NCBI GenBank assembly: GCA_046538375.1
Contig: JBKHJA010000075.1
Coordinates: 1-13,737 of the forward strand
DNA length: 13,737 nt
Direction of reading: 5' to 3'
Source of the DNA: JBKHJA01 sp046538375
GTDB lineage: Bacteria; Acidobacteriota; Aminicenantia; Aminicenantales; Aminicenantaceae
Of this stretch, positions 1 through 6,247 are shown piece after piece. Below the pieces are notes generated by a model. It did not search any database. It worked only from the letters and a program-made list of their open reading frames with translations, and was not told where the DNA came from. Positions within the stretch are counted from its first letter, which is position 1. Each line of letters opens with the position of its first letter. The translations under genes and the position numbers were made by a program.

Positions 1-1
1 G

Positions 2-25
2 CATCTTTATCGGGGTAAAAAGATG
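2..25 (+). other. Small hairpin at the left edge of the window
   Basis: CATCTTT (2-8) pairs perfectly with AAAGATG (19-25) around a 10-nt loop. It sits directly before, and touches, the 5' side of the closing stem of the structured RNA at 26-263. It could be part of that RNA's 5' flank, a competing fold, or the tail of an upstream element cut off by the window edge. No T-run follows, so it does not look like a terminator. The pairing is seen directly; any function is unknown. Confidence 0.3.
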
Positions 26-263
26 TTTGGGGATGGCTGAAGCGACCATTGAAGGTTTAGCCTTCCTGAATCGTCCATCGAGGGCAACCGATGAAATCGG
101 TCGCCGAGTATGTTTGAGCATACTCAGATAAGACAGATGAAACATGGATGGGTACAGATAAGCGATACTCCCATATAACTGACATGCGCAGTTACGCAGG
201 CGCCGAGATGGACGGTGAGGGAACGGCGTGAAAAACCTGGACAGGAGCGAAGCCATTCCCAAA
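26..263 (+). ncRNA. Structured RNA candidate, copy 1 (RNA1), ~240 nt
   Basis: This non-coding segment is closed by a 13-bp stem: TTTGGGGATGGCT (26-38) with AGCCATTCCCAAA (251-263), one G-U pair. Internal hairpins visible by eye are GAAGG/CCTTC with loop TTTAG (51-65), ACCGAT/ATCGGT with loop GAA (87-101), GAGTATG/CATACTC (106-125), ATGGGTA/TACTCCCAT (about 149-175) and TGCG/CGCA around a loop containing AGTT (185-198). The segment at 4805-5048 is a diverged copy with the same order of hairpins and conserved unpaired blocks: AGCGAC near the 5' side, CCGAGA, GAGGGAA and GGAGCGAA near the 3' side. Pairing is kept while sequence changes, which supports an RNA rather than a DNA element. The orientation is inferred from both copies lying sense to the downstream glycosyltransferase genes. 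The family is not identified; a known large RNA class such as raiA cannot be excluded without a covariance-model search. Confidence 0.72.
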
Positions 264-285
264 TACATGTTCTTAGTGTCTCACC

Positions 286-317
286 CCGGAAAAAAAGATG
301 CTTCCGGAACCTTTTTT
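286..317 (+). terminator. Weak terminator-like hairpin after RNA1
   Basis: CCGGAA (286-291) pairs with TTCCGG (302-307) around a 10-nt loop, and a run of six T (312-317) follows after AACC. This could end the RNA1 transcript before the promoter of the first glycosyltransferase gene. The stem is only 6 bp and the T-run is offset by 4 nt, so the call is weak. Confidence 0.35.
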
Positions 318-320
318 ATT

Positions 321-360
321 ACTTGGAGCTATAAGGAGAACCTGTTCGCCTTCTCCAAGT
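321..360 (+). other. 8-bp inverted repeat abutting the -35 box
   Basis: ACTTGGAG (321-328) and CTCCAAGT (353-360) are exact inverted repeats. Inside them GGAGAA (335-340) can pair with TTCTCC (351-356), which would exclude the outer pairing. The right arm ends at the first base of the -35 box at 360. That position would suit an operator or an alternative-fold attenuator, but no regulator is identified and function is inference only. Confidence 0.35.
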
Positions 361-388
361 TGACTTTTACCGGCGTTGTGAATACATT
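360..388 (+). promoter_or_regulatory. Promoter of the first glycosyltransferase unit, leaderless geometry
   Basis: TTGACT (360-365), a 17-nt spacer and TACATT (383-388) resemble a sigma-70-type promoter. Only 8 nt separate the -10 box from the ATG at 397, and no Shine-Dalgarno sequence is present. Transcription would start at or next to the start codon. The promoter at 5098-5126 has exactly the same spacings. Confidence 0.55.
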
Positions 389-396
389 TACTCAAG

Positions 397-1533
397 ATGC
401 GAATCGGATTGGATGTTCGGCCTTTTCTTAAAAAACCAACAGGGGTGGGGATTTATTTCAAAAACTTGCTTTTTTCTCTCTCCCGCTTAGATCATGTCAA
501 TGAATACTATCTTTTTTCTGCCTCTTTCAAAGACCGTTTCCCATCTTCAAAGATCCCTCCTTTTGCCCACCAGCATTTTCGGGATTTTCGCTTTCCGGTA
601 AAAATGATCAATCACTTCTGGTATAGATTGTGCTGGCCGCCCTTGGACTATTTTTTTTTCACCTCCTTGGACGTGACCCATTCTCCCACCCCCCTGGTCA
701 TTCCTACCAAGGGAAAGAAGCTGGTCACAGTCTATGATCTTTTTTTTATGGATTTTCCTCATCTCACAGATAAAGAAGCGAGGAAAGAGTTTATTCCCAG
801 GATTAGAGCCTCTCTCAAGCAGGCAGACGGGATTGTGGCCATATCCCGTTTCAGCCAGCAAAGGCTCATGCAGAAGTTTGCCCTTCCCCCCAGCAAGATC
901 AAAGTTATTCATTTGGGAATTGATCATAGATTTTGGAATGATATTTCTACTTTTCAACTGGCTGAGACTAAGAAAAGATACGGCCTTCCCTCTTCTTTTA
1001 TCCTTTTTGTAGGAGCTATGGAGCCCAGAAAAAATTTGACCACCCTGGTAAAAGCGCTTAAATGTCTTCATAACAGAAACAGAAAAATCCCTCTTATCAT
1101 GGTCGGTCGGAAAGGAGAGGATTATAAAAGGATAAAAAAAGAAATAAATGAACAGTCTCTTGACGCTTGGGTGAAGATGTTGGGTTATGTCCCTGAGGAG
1201 GATTTAAAGAATCTTTACCGACTGGCATCGGTGTTGGTTTTCCCTTCCATGTATGAAGGTTTTGGTCTTCCCGTTCTTGAAGCTATGGTCAGTGGTCTGC
1301 CGGTGGTGACTTCTCAAACTTCGGCTCTTGTTGAGATCGCCCAAGATGCTGCTCTCTATTTCAATCCTGATAGTCCTGATGAGATAGCAGAAAAAACTCT
1401 TTTGGCCATGGACCATAGAGATTTGCACCAGTCTTTGGCCCAGAAAGGAAAAAAGAGAGCCCTTGATTTTGACTGGAGGAAGACGGCCGCAGAGACATTG
1501 AGTTTTTATCAGCAGGTGGTGAATCAGCGATGA
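397..1533 (+). CDS. Glycosyltransferase family 4 (GT-B fold)
   Basis: Cytoplasmic-face glycosyltransferase expected to transfer a sugar from a nucleotide-activated donor to a growing lipid-linked oligosaccharide. It is 378 residues, usual for the family. The N-terminal acceptor domain has the glycine-containing opening (KKPTGVGIY, about 13-20). The C-terminal GT4 domain starts near 200 (FVGAMEPRKNL) and carries the E-x7-E motif EGFGLPVLE (Glu287 and Glu295). The sequence resembles mannosyltransferase-type GT4 proteins (MRIGLDVRPF opening), but donor and acceptor cannot be read from sequence. The ATG at 397 is preferred because it opens the conserved first beta strand and sits 8 nt behind a promoter -10 box. 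There is no Shine-Dalgarno. It is first in a run of four glycosyltransferase genes, and its stop overlaps the next start as ATGA. Confidence 0.92.
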   Translation: MRIGLDVRPFLKKPTGVGIYFKNLLFSLSRLDHVNEYYLFSASFKDRFPSSKIPPFAHQHFRDFRFPVKMINHFWYRLCWPPLDYFFFTSLDVTHSPTPLVIPTKGKKLVTVYDLFFMDFPHLTDKEARKEFIPRIRASLKQADGIVAISRFSQQRLMQKFALPPSKIKVIHLGIDHRFWNDISTFQLAETKKRYGLPSSFILFVGAMEPRKNLTTLVKALKCLHNRNRKIPLIMVGRKGEDYKRIKKEINEQSLDAWVKMLGYVPEEDLKNLYRLASVLVFPSMYEGFGLPVLEAMVSGLPVVTSQTSALVEIAQDAALYFNPDSPDEIAEKTLLAMDHRDLHQSLAQKGKKRALDFDWRKTAAETLSFYQQVVNQR

Positions 1534-2696
1534 AAAACATACTGTTTGTCTCTCATTCAGCAGAACTCAACGGAGCTGAGAGAATGCTGCTTCAGACTTT
1601 AAGAAGAATTGATAAGAAGAAATTCTCCCCTCACCTCATTCTTCCCCAGCCTGGTCCTCTTTATAAGGAAGCGGAAAAGCTGAGGATTAAAGTGACCATC
1701 ATTTCCTCCAAATGGTGGCTTACAGAAAAAAAGAAAGCATGGATACAGCCGTTTTCCTGGATGTGGAATCTAGGGAGTGTCATCCGAATCTGTGAGGTGA
1801 TTCGCCAGGAGAACATCTCCCTTGTTTTCAGCAATTCATCGGCAGATTTCAGCGGAGCTTGGGCGGCCAAGCTCATGGGAATTCCACACCTCTGGTCCAT
1901 TCATGAAATCTTATCCGGACCAGATCCTTTGATTTCTTTTTTGTTGGGCCATCGAATTCTGGCTAGACTTATCTCTGTTTTGTCTACCAGGATTATGGTG
2001 AATTCAAGGGCTACCCAGAAATCATTCGGAGGGGAAAGAAAACTGCGGCTGGTTTACAATGGATTGGATACGGACTTTGAGAATCAGGATTTTGATGAGG
2101 CAGGAAGGGAAGAATTTGGTTTTGAGGATGAAGATTTCCTCATCGGAGTGGTAGGAAAAATTTATTCCCAAAAGGGTCAGAAAGAGGTGATGTTGGCGGT
2201 GGCCAGCCTCCGACGGTCTTATCCTCAGGTAAAACTTCTGGTGGTAGGGGAAGCGAAGGAGAAAAAATACTATGAACATCTGAGGCGGTGGATCAAAGAG
2301 AAGGGTTTGGAAAGACATATCCATTTCACCGGCTACAGAAAAGATGTGTCTCATGTTTTGAGATTGATGGATCTTCTGGTGGTGAGTTCCTGGGTGGATT
2401 CTTTTGGCCTGGCCGCTTTGGAAGCCATGGCTGTTAAGACTCCTGTCTTGGCTGTCAAGGCAGGGGGCCTGCCTGAAATTATACATGATAGAATAAATGG
2501 ATTTCTTGTGGACAGCGCTCATCCAGAGATGATAAGAAGGGCTCTGGAGGACATTCTCCAGAATCCTCTCCGGATGGATGATGTTGCCCAAACAGGGTAT
2601 CATGCGGTGAGAGAAAGGTTTTCTTTTAAAGATAAAATAAAAAAAATAGAAGAGATCCTGGATGAATGTTTTAAACAAGATGCAGAGAGAGCCTGA
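1530..2696 (+). CDS. Glycosyltransferase family 4 (GT-B fold)
   Basis: Second glycosyltransferase of the locus, 388 residues. The N-terminal domain opens MKNILFVSHSAELNGAER, the usual first strand plus a donor-side loop with GAE. A Rossmann-like C-terminal domain runs from about 205 (GVVGKIYSQKGQ) through a VVGEAKEKKYY strand-turn (238-248). The E-x7-E region reads DSFGLAALE, so the first acidic residue is Asp290 rather than Glu, with Glu298 kept. This is a conservative change seen in some GT4 proteins. The start overlaps the preceding stop by 4 nt (ATGA), which indicates translational coupling. Linkage and sugar are unknown. Confidence 0.92.
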   Translation: MKNILFVSHSAELNGAERMLLQTLRRIDKKKFSPHLILPQPGPLYKEAEKLRIKVTIISSKWWLTEKKKAWIQPFSWMWNLGSVIRICEVIRQENISLVFSNSSADFSGAWAAKLMGIPHLWSIHEILSGPDPLISFLLGHRILARLISVLSTRIMVNSRATQKSFGGERKLRLVYNGLDTDFENQDFDEAGREEFGFEDEDFLIGVVGKIYSQKGQKEVMLAVASLRRSYPQVKLLVVGEAKEKKYYEHLRRWIKEKGLERHIHFTGYRKDVSHVLRLMDLLVVSSWVDSFGLAALEAMAVKTPVLAVKAGGLPEIIHDRINGFLVDSAHPEMIRRALEDILQNPLRMDDVAQTGYHAVRERFSFKDKIKKIEEILDECFKQDAERA

Positions 2697-3579
2697 AATA
2701 TCGGTTATTCTGGTCAATCACAATAATAAATCACACCTCAAAGAATGTCTGCTGGCCCTGGAGAAGAGTTCTCTTCGCCCCTGCCTGGAATTCATCGTGG
2801 TGGATAACAACTCTTCCGATGGGAGCCGGGATTTTATCAGAGACCATTTTCCTCTGGTCAGGCTGATTGGCAATCAAAAAAACAGAGGCTTTTCAGCAGC
2901 TAATAATCAGGGCATCAGGCTGAGCAAGGGAGATTTTATCCTTTTCTTGAATCCGGATACCCTTCCTTATGCACAATCACTGAACTTGATGCTTCAGGAA
3001 ATAAAATCAAATCCCCGAGTTGGAGCTGTAGGGCCAGCTCTTATCAAAGGGGAAAATAAGTTTCAGGTCTCTTTCGGGAGCAGGGTGAATTTCTGGAAAG
3101 AATTTCTCCAAAGATGCTTCTTGAATCCCTACCACAGGACCATCCTCAAGCGCAGTAGAAAAAAGAAAGAGGTGGGATGGCTGAGCGGAGCCTGCCTTCT
3201 GGTGAGGAAGGATATTTTGGATAGAGAGGATTTTTTTGATGAGAATTTTTTTCTTTATTTTGAGGATATTGATCTTTGCCTCCGGATGAGAAAGAAAGGC
3301 TGGAAGCTTATCTATCTTCCTCAGGCAAGAGTTTTTCATAGAGAAGGAGCCAGCACCTCTTTGCAGAAGACGGCTGCCCGTTATGAATACAGAAAAAGTC
3401 AGATCTATTTTTATCAAAAACACAATTCAAGGGTCTCCCTTTTTCTTCTTCGCCTCTACCTTCTGTTGAATTTTTCCTTTCTGTTTCTGTTCCATGGTTT
3501 AGGGAAGGGGCGGAATTTCAAAGAACAGAAAAGATTCTTCCGGTTGTTAAAACGTAAAGCAAAAATGAGCAAAGCCTGA
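2662..3579 (+). CDS. Glycosyltransferase family 2, rhamnosyltransferase-like (GT-A fold)
   Basis: Predicted inverting GT2 enzyme of about 300 residues, the usual size for WbbL/RfbF-like rhamnosyltransferases. Visible motifs are ISVILVNHNN (13-22), VVDNNSSDGS (46-55), NRGFSAANNQG (74-84), the metal-binding-site equivalent FLNPDT (95-100), WLSGACLLVRK (173-183) and the catalytic acidic pair in YFEDIDLCLRMRKKGW (199-214). A hydrophobic stretch near 259-279 and a basic tail suggest peripheral membrane contact. The chosen ATG overlaps the previous gene by 35 nt. A second in-frame ATG at 2680 (MQREPEIS) reduces the overlap to 17 nt and is equally plausible. Rhamnose as donor is inference from the family. 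Confidence 0.9.
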   Translation: MNVLNKMQREPEISVILVNHNNKSHLKECLLALEKSSLRPCLEFIVVDNNSSDGSRDFIRDHFPLVRLIGNQKNRGFSAANNQGIRLSKGDFILFLNPDTLPYAQSLNLMLQEIKSNPRVGAVGPALIKGENKFQVSFGSRVNFWKEFLQRCFLNPYHRTILKRSRKKKEVGWLSGACLLVRKDILDREDFFDENFFLYFEDIDLCLRMRKKGWKLIYLPQARVFHREGASTSLQKTAARYEYRKSQIYFYQKHNSRVSLFLLRLYLLLNFSFLFLFHGLGKGRNFKEQKRFFRLLKRKAKMSKA

Positions 3580-3607
3580 CCAGCCTCCATATATATTTGA
3601 GCTTAGG

Positions 3608-4753
3608 ATGAAAAAAATAAGAATACTGGAGATGATCGATAAAACTTTTTTAGGAGGAGGACAGATCAATCTTCTTTCCTTGGCCAAAAGCATCGATCAG
3701 TCCAAATTCGAGATTTCTGTCTGCTCTCATAAGGCTGGAGCTTTGGTCGATGAAATAAAAAAGGAGGGCATAAGGCATTTTCCTGTCTCCTTCCAAAGAA
3801 AAAAGTGGAGAAAGACCATCTCCGATATCAGCTCTATTTTGAAACATAACAGTATCCATATCCTCCATACCCATGGAGGAGTGGCGGGATTGTACGGCCG
3901 CTGGTCGGCTCACCAAAACAGAACCCCGGTTATCGTTCATACCGTTCATGGAATCCATTATCTGCACTACCGCAACCCTGTATGTAAATACTTGGGTATC
4001 CTGTCGGAAAAATATCTTTCCCGTTTCACTGATGTGTTGATATGTGTTTCTGACGGCGACAGGAGGAAAGCTCAAAAATATGGATTGGCATCAGAAGAGA
4101 AAGTCATGGTTATCAAGAATGGGATTGATTTTTCAAAGTTTGATGGATTGAAAGCAGATAGATTGGAAAAACTCAATATCCAGGATTCAAGGCCTGTGGT
4201 GGGGACTGTGGCTAGACTCCACCGTCAAAAAGGATTGATTTATCTGTTGAAAGCAGCCAAAAGGATTTCTCGAGTTTTTCCAGAGGTTAAATTCTTGATT
4301 ATCGGTGAAGGCCCGCTGCGAAAGAAACTGGAAAGGAAATCTCGGCGTTTAGGGCTGGGAAGACGGGTGTGGTTTATGGGAGAGAGGAAGGATGTTCCCC
4401 AGCTCCTTTCCCTGGTTGATGTGGTGGTTCTTCCTTCGCTTTGGGAGGGACTCCCTTATGCTCTGATTGAAGCCTCAGCCTTGGCCAAACCTGTGGTGGC
4501 CACAGATGTGGAGGGGACCAGGGAAATTATTGAAGACGGGAAGACAGGAATTCTGGTTCCTCCTAAGAATGGAGAAATTTTGGCCCAAGCCGTCATCTCT
4601 CTTCTTCATCATAAACCGTACGCCCGACAGCTCGGGAACAGACTAAAAAAGGAAGTTCTTCCCCGCTACACTCTGGCCAGAATGGTGGAAGAGACCCAGA
4701 ATCTCTACTTACGGTTGTACCAAAAGAAAACAGACGGAAATCTACCAACATAG
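3608..4753 (+). CDS. Glycosyltransferase family 4 (GT-B fold)
   Basis: Fourth glycosyltransferase, 381 residues. The N-terminal half has the glycine-rich loop FLGGGQINLLSLAKSI (14-29), LHTHGGVAGLYGR (86-98) and HTVHG (111-115), features of GT4 enzymes of lipopolysaccharide and capsule clusters. The C-terminal half has VGTVARLHRQKG (198-209), IIGEGPLRKKLE (231-242) and the E-x7-E motif WEGLPYALIE (Glu280 and Glu288). It follows the GT2 gene after a 28-nt gap that contains an AT-rich TATATATTT run but no convincing promoter. It is probably cotranscribed with the upstream genes. A 7-bp hairpin without a T-run follows the stop. Sugar specificity is unknown. Confidence 0.92.
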   Translation: MKKIRILEMIDKTFLGGGQINLLSLAKSIDQSKFEISVCSHKAGALVDEIKKEGIRHFPVSFQRKKWRKTISDISSILKHNSIHILHTHGGVAGLYGRWSAHQNRTPVIVHTVHGIHYLHYRNPVCKYLGILSEKYLSRFTDVLICVSDGDRRKAQKYGLASEEKVMVIKNGIDFSKFDGLKADRLEKLNIQDSRPVVGTVARLHRQKGLIYLLKAAKRISRVFPEVKFLIIGEGPLRKKLERKSRRLGLGRRVWFMGERKDVPQLLSLVDVVVLPSLWEGLPYALIEASALAKPVVATDVEGTREIIEDGKTGILVPPKNGEILAQAVISLLHHKPYARQLGNRLKKEVLPRYTLARMVEETQNLYLRLYQKKTDGNLPT

Positions 4754-4756
4754 CAG

Positions 4757-4775
4757 ATATCATTTTTCATGATAT
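4757..4775 (+). other. AT-rich hairpin after the fourth glycosyltransferase gene
   Basis: ATATCAT (4757-4763) and ATGATAT (4769-4775) form a perfect 7-bp stem with loop TTTTC, starting a few bases after the stop codon. It has one G-C pair and no T-run behind it, so it is a poor intrinsic terminator. It may only slow or shield the 3' end. The AT-rich bases behind it (TATATC near 4782) could hold a promoter for the downstream RNA copy, but no clear -35 box is seen. Confidence 0.25.
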
Positions 4776-4804
4776 AGCGTTATATCTTGATCTCTAAGAC
4801 AAAG

Positions 4805-5048
4805 AGCATGGGAGGATGGTTTGAGCGACATTGGAAGATTTAGCCTTCCCTCATCGTTCTTCGAGGGAACCCGACGAAGTCGGGCCCCGAGGACTGTTTG
4901 AGCACTGATAATTTATGGATAAGTGCTGAGGAGAGTAGGGTCATCTGAGTTTAGGAACAGGTAGACGTGCGGAGTTCCGCAGGGCCGAGAAGGTTGATGA
5001 GGGAATGGCGTTTAAAATCTGACTGGAGCGAAAACATCCTCCCATGCT
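4805..5048 (+). ncRNA. Structured RNA candidate, copy 2 (RNA2), ~244 nt
   Basis: Diverged second copy of the RNA at 26-263. The closing stem is 14 perfect base pairs, AGCATGGGAGGATG (4805-4818) with CATCCTCCCATGCT (5035-5048); its sequence is unlike the RNA1 stem although the position is the same. Matching internal hairpins are GGAAG/CTTCC (4833-4849, loop containing TTTAG), CCCGAC/GTCGGG with loop GAA (4870-4884) and TGCGG/CCGCA with loop AGTT (4968-4981). An AGCACT/AGTGCT pairing (4901-4927) replaces the shorter hairpin of RNA1. Conserved blocks include GAGCGAC, TCGAGGG, TGTTTGAGCA, CCGAGA, GAGGGAA and TGGAGCGAAA. The hairpin with loop GAA shows two compensatory pair changes between the copies. 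The element ends about 50 nt before the promoter of the next glycosyltransferase gene, so it is probably a separate transcript or an upstream leader made by readthrough. Confidence 0.75.
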
Positions 5049-5097
5049 TACTTCCTTTATTACAGTGAAAAAGATGTTTAATCCAACATAGTCCAGA

Positions 5098-5126
5098 TTG
5101 ACAATTCCTACCCCCCTCTTTATAAT
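5098..5126 (+). promoter_or_regulatory. Consensus sigma-70-type promoter, leaderless geometry
   Basis: TTGACA (5098-5103), a 17-nt spacer and TATAAT (5121-5126) match the consensus perfectly. The ATG at 5135 lies 8 nt behind the -10 box and there is no ribosome binding site, so the mRNA should begin at the start codon or within a base or two of it. This promoter drives the WbaZ-like and WcaJ-type genes. Confidence 0.85.
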
Positions 5127-5134
5127 CAACCCCA

Positions 5135-6247
5135 ATGGAGAATGGTAAGGTTGCCCTCGTTCACGATTGGCTCACTGGCCAGCGGGGAGGGGAGAGGGTT
5201 TTAGAGGTTTTCGCTGAGGTTTTCCCCCAGGCTCCTATTTTTACTCTATTCCATTTTCCTGGAACACAGCGGGAAGACATCGAGAAGAGGACCATCATCA
5301 CCAGCTTCCTCCAGGGATGGCCTTTCTTAAAGAAGCGGTACCGGTTCTACCTGCCTTTATTCCCCTTAGCAGCAGAGCTCTTGGACGTGCAGGCCTACGA
5401 TATGGTCATTTCCAGCTCTCACTGTGCGGCCAAAGGCGTGATTCCCCGTCCAGACTCTCTCCATATTTGCTATGTCCATTCTCCCATGCGGTATGCCTGG
5501 AATCAGTATTTTCCCTATTTTTCCTCTGAAAAGCTGAATTGTTTTTCCCGGATCATTATCCCTCCCATAATCCATCAGTTGAGACTTTGGGATGAGTCTT
5601 CTTCCCATAGGGTGGATCATTTTGTGGCCAACTCCAAGAACGTGGCCAGAAGAATACACAGGTATTACCGGCGTCAGGCCGATGTCATTCATCCCCCTGT
5701 AGATGCAAAATTTTTTCTTCCTGGTCGAGAGGAGGAGAATTATTATCTGATTGTGTCTGCTCTGGTGCCTTACAAAAGGATTGATTTGGCCATCCAGGCT
5801 TTCAACCGGACAGGAGAAGCATTGAGAGTTGTTGGCCAGGGGCCAGATTACAAAAAGTTAAGAAAGATGGCCAAGGCCAATGTGGAATTCCTTGGCTCGC
5901 TGTATGAAAATGACCTCCTGCAGCTTTATCAAAAGGCAAAGGCTCTGATCCTGGCTGGTGAGGAGGATTTCGGCATCACTTCCCTCGAATCCCAAGCCTG
6001 TGGAGTCCCGGTGATTGCTTATGGTCGGGGTGGAGCCGCAGAAACAGTGATACCCGACGAAACAGGCCTTTTTTTCTCAGAATTGAGTGTGGACAGCCTG
6101 CTGGAGGTTCTTGACAAATTCAGAGGCTTTGAATTTAATAAGACCAAGATACGAGAGAACGCTTTGAATTTTTCTCGGGATAAATTTAAGCAGAAAATCG
6201 CCGCTTATTTTAAACAGAGATGGACAGAATACAAAAATAAGTCATGA
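5135..6247 (+). CDS. Glycosyltransferase family 4, WbaZ-like (probable mannosyltransferase)
   Basis: 370-residue GT-B enzyme. The N-terminus KVALVHDWLTGQRGGERVLE (5-24), the strand YDMVISSSHCAAKGVI (88-103), ICYVHSPMRYAWNQY (111-125) and VDHFVANSKNVARRI (160-174) match the pattern of WbaZ-type GDP-mannose-dependent O-antigen mannosyltransferases as I know the family. The C-terminal domain has VSALVPYKRIDLAI (207-220), VVGQGPDYKKLRK (232-244) and the E-x7-E motif EDFGITSLE (Glu277 and Glu285). Its ATG lies directly behind a consensus promoter with no Shine-Dalgarno. The stop overlaps the next start as ATGA, giving a two-gene operon with the glycosylphosphotransferase. Mannose as donor is inference. 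Confidence 0.9.
   Translation: MENGKVALVHDWLTGQRGGERVLEVFAEVFPQAPIFTLFHFPGTQREDIEKRTIITSFLQGWPFLKKRYRFYLPLFPLAAELLDVQAYDMVISSSHCAAKGVIPRPDSLHICYVHSPMRYAWNQYFPYFSSEKLNCFSRIIIPPIIHQLRLWDESSSHRVDHFVANSKNVARRIHRYYRRQADVIHPPVDAKFFLPGREEENYYLIVSALVPYKRIDLAIQAFNRTGEALRVVGQGPDYKKLRKMAKANVEFLGSLYENDLLQLYQKAKALILAGEEDFGITSLESQACGVPVIAYGRGGAAETVIPDETGLFFSELSVDSLLEVLDKFRGFEFNKTKIRENALNFSRDKFKQKIAAYFKQRWTEYKNKS

Noticed and set aside
26..263. Assignment of the RNA to HEARO/IscB guide RNA or to a JUMPstart/ops element
   Set aside because: There is no IscB/IsrB/TnpB-like gene nearby, both ends are closed by a long stem leaving no free guide, and the ops core (GGCGGTAG) is absent.
228..431. 67-residue open frame starting with GTG inside RNA1
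   Set aside because: It overlaps the 3' end of the structured RNA, the terminator-like hairpin, the promoter and the start of the first glycosyltransferase gene. It has no ribosome binding site and no recognisable motif.
547..1071. Long antisense open frames across the glycosyltransferase genes, such as this 174-residue one
   Set aside because: They are shadows of well-supported genes on the opposite strand, with compositionally odd products and no family motifs.
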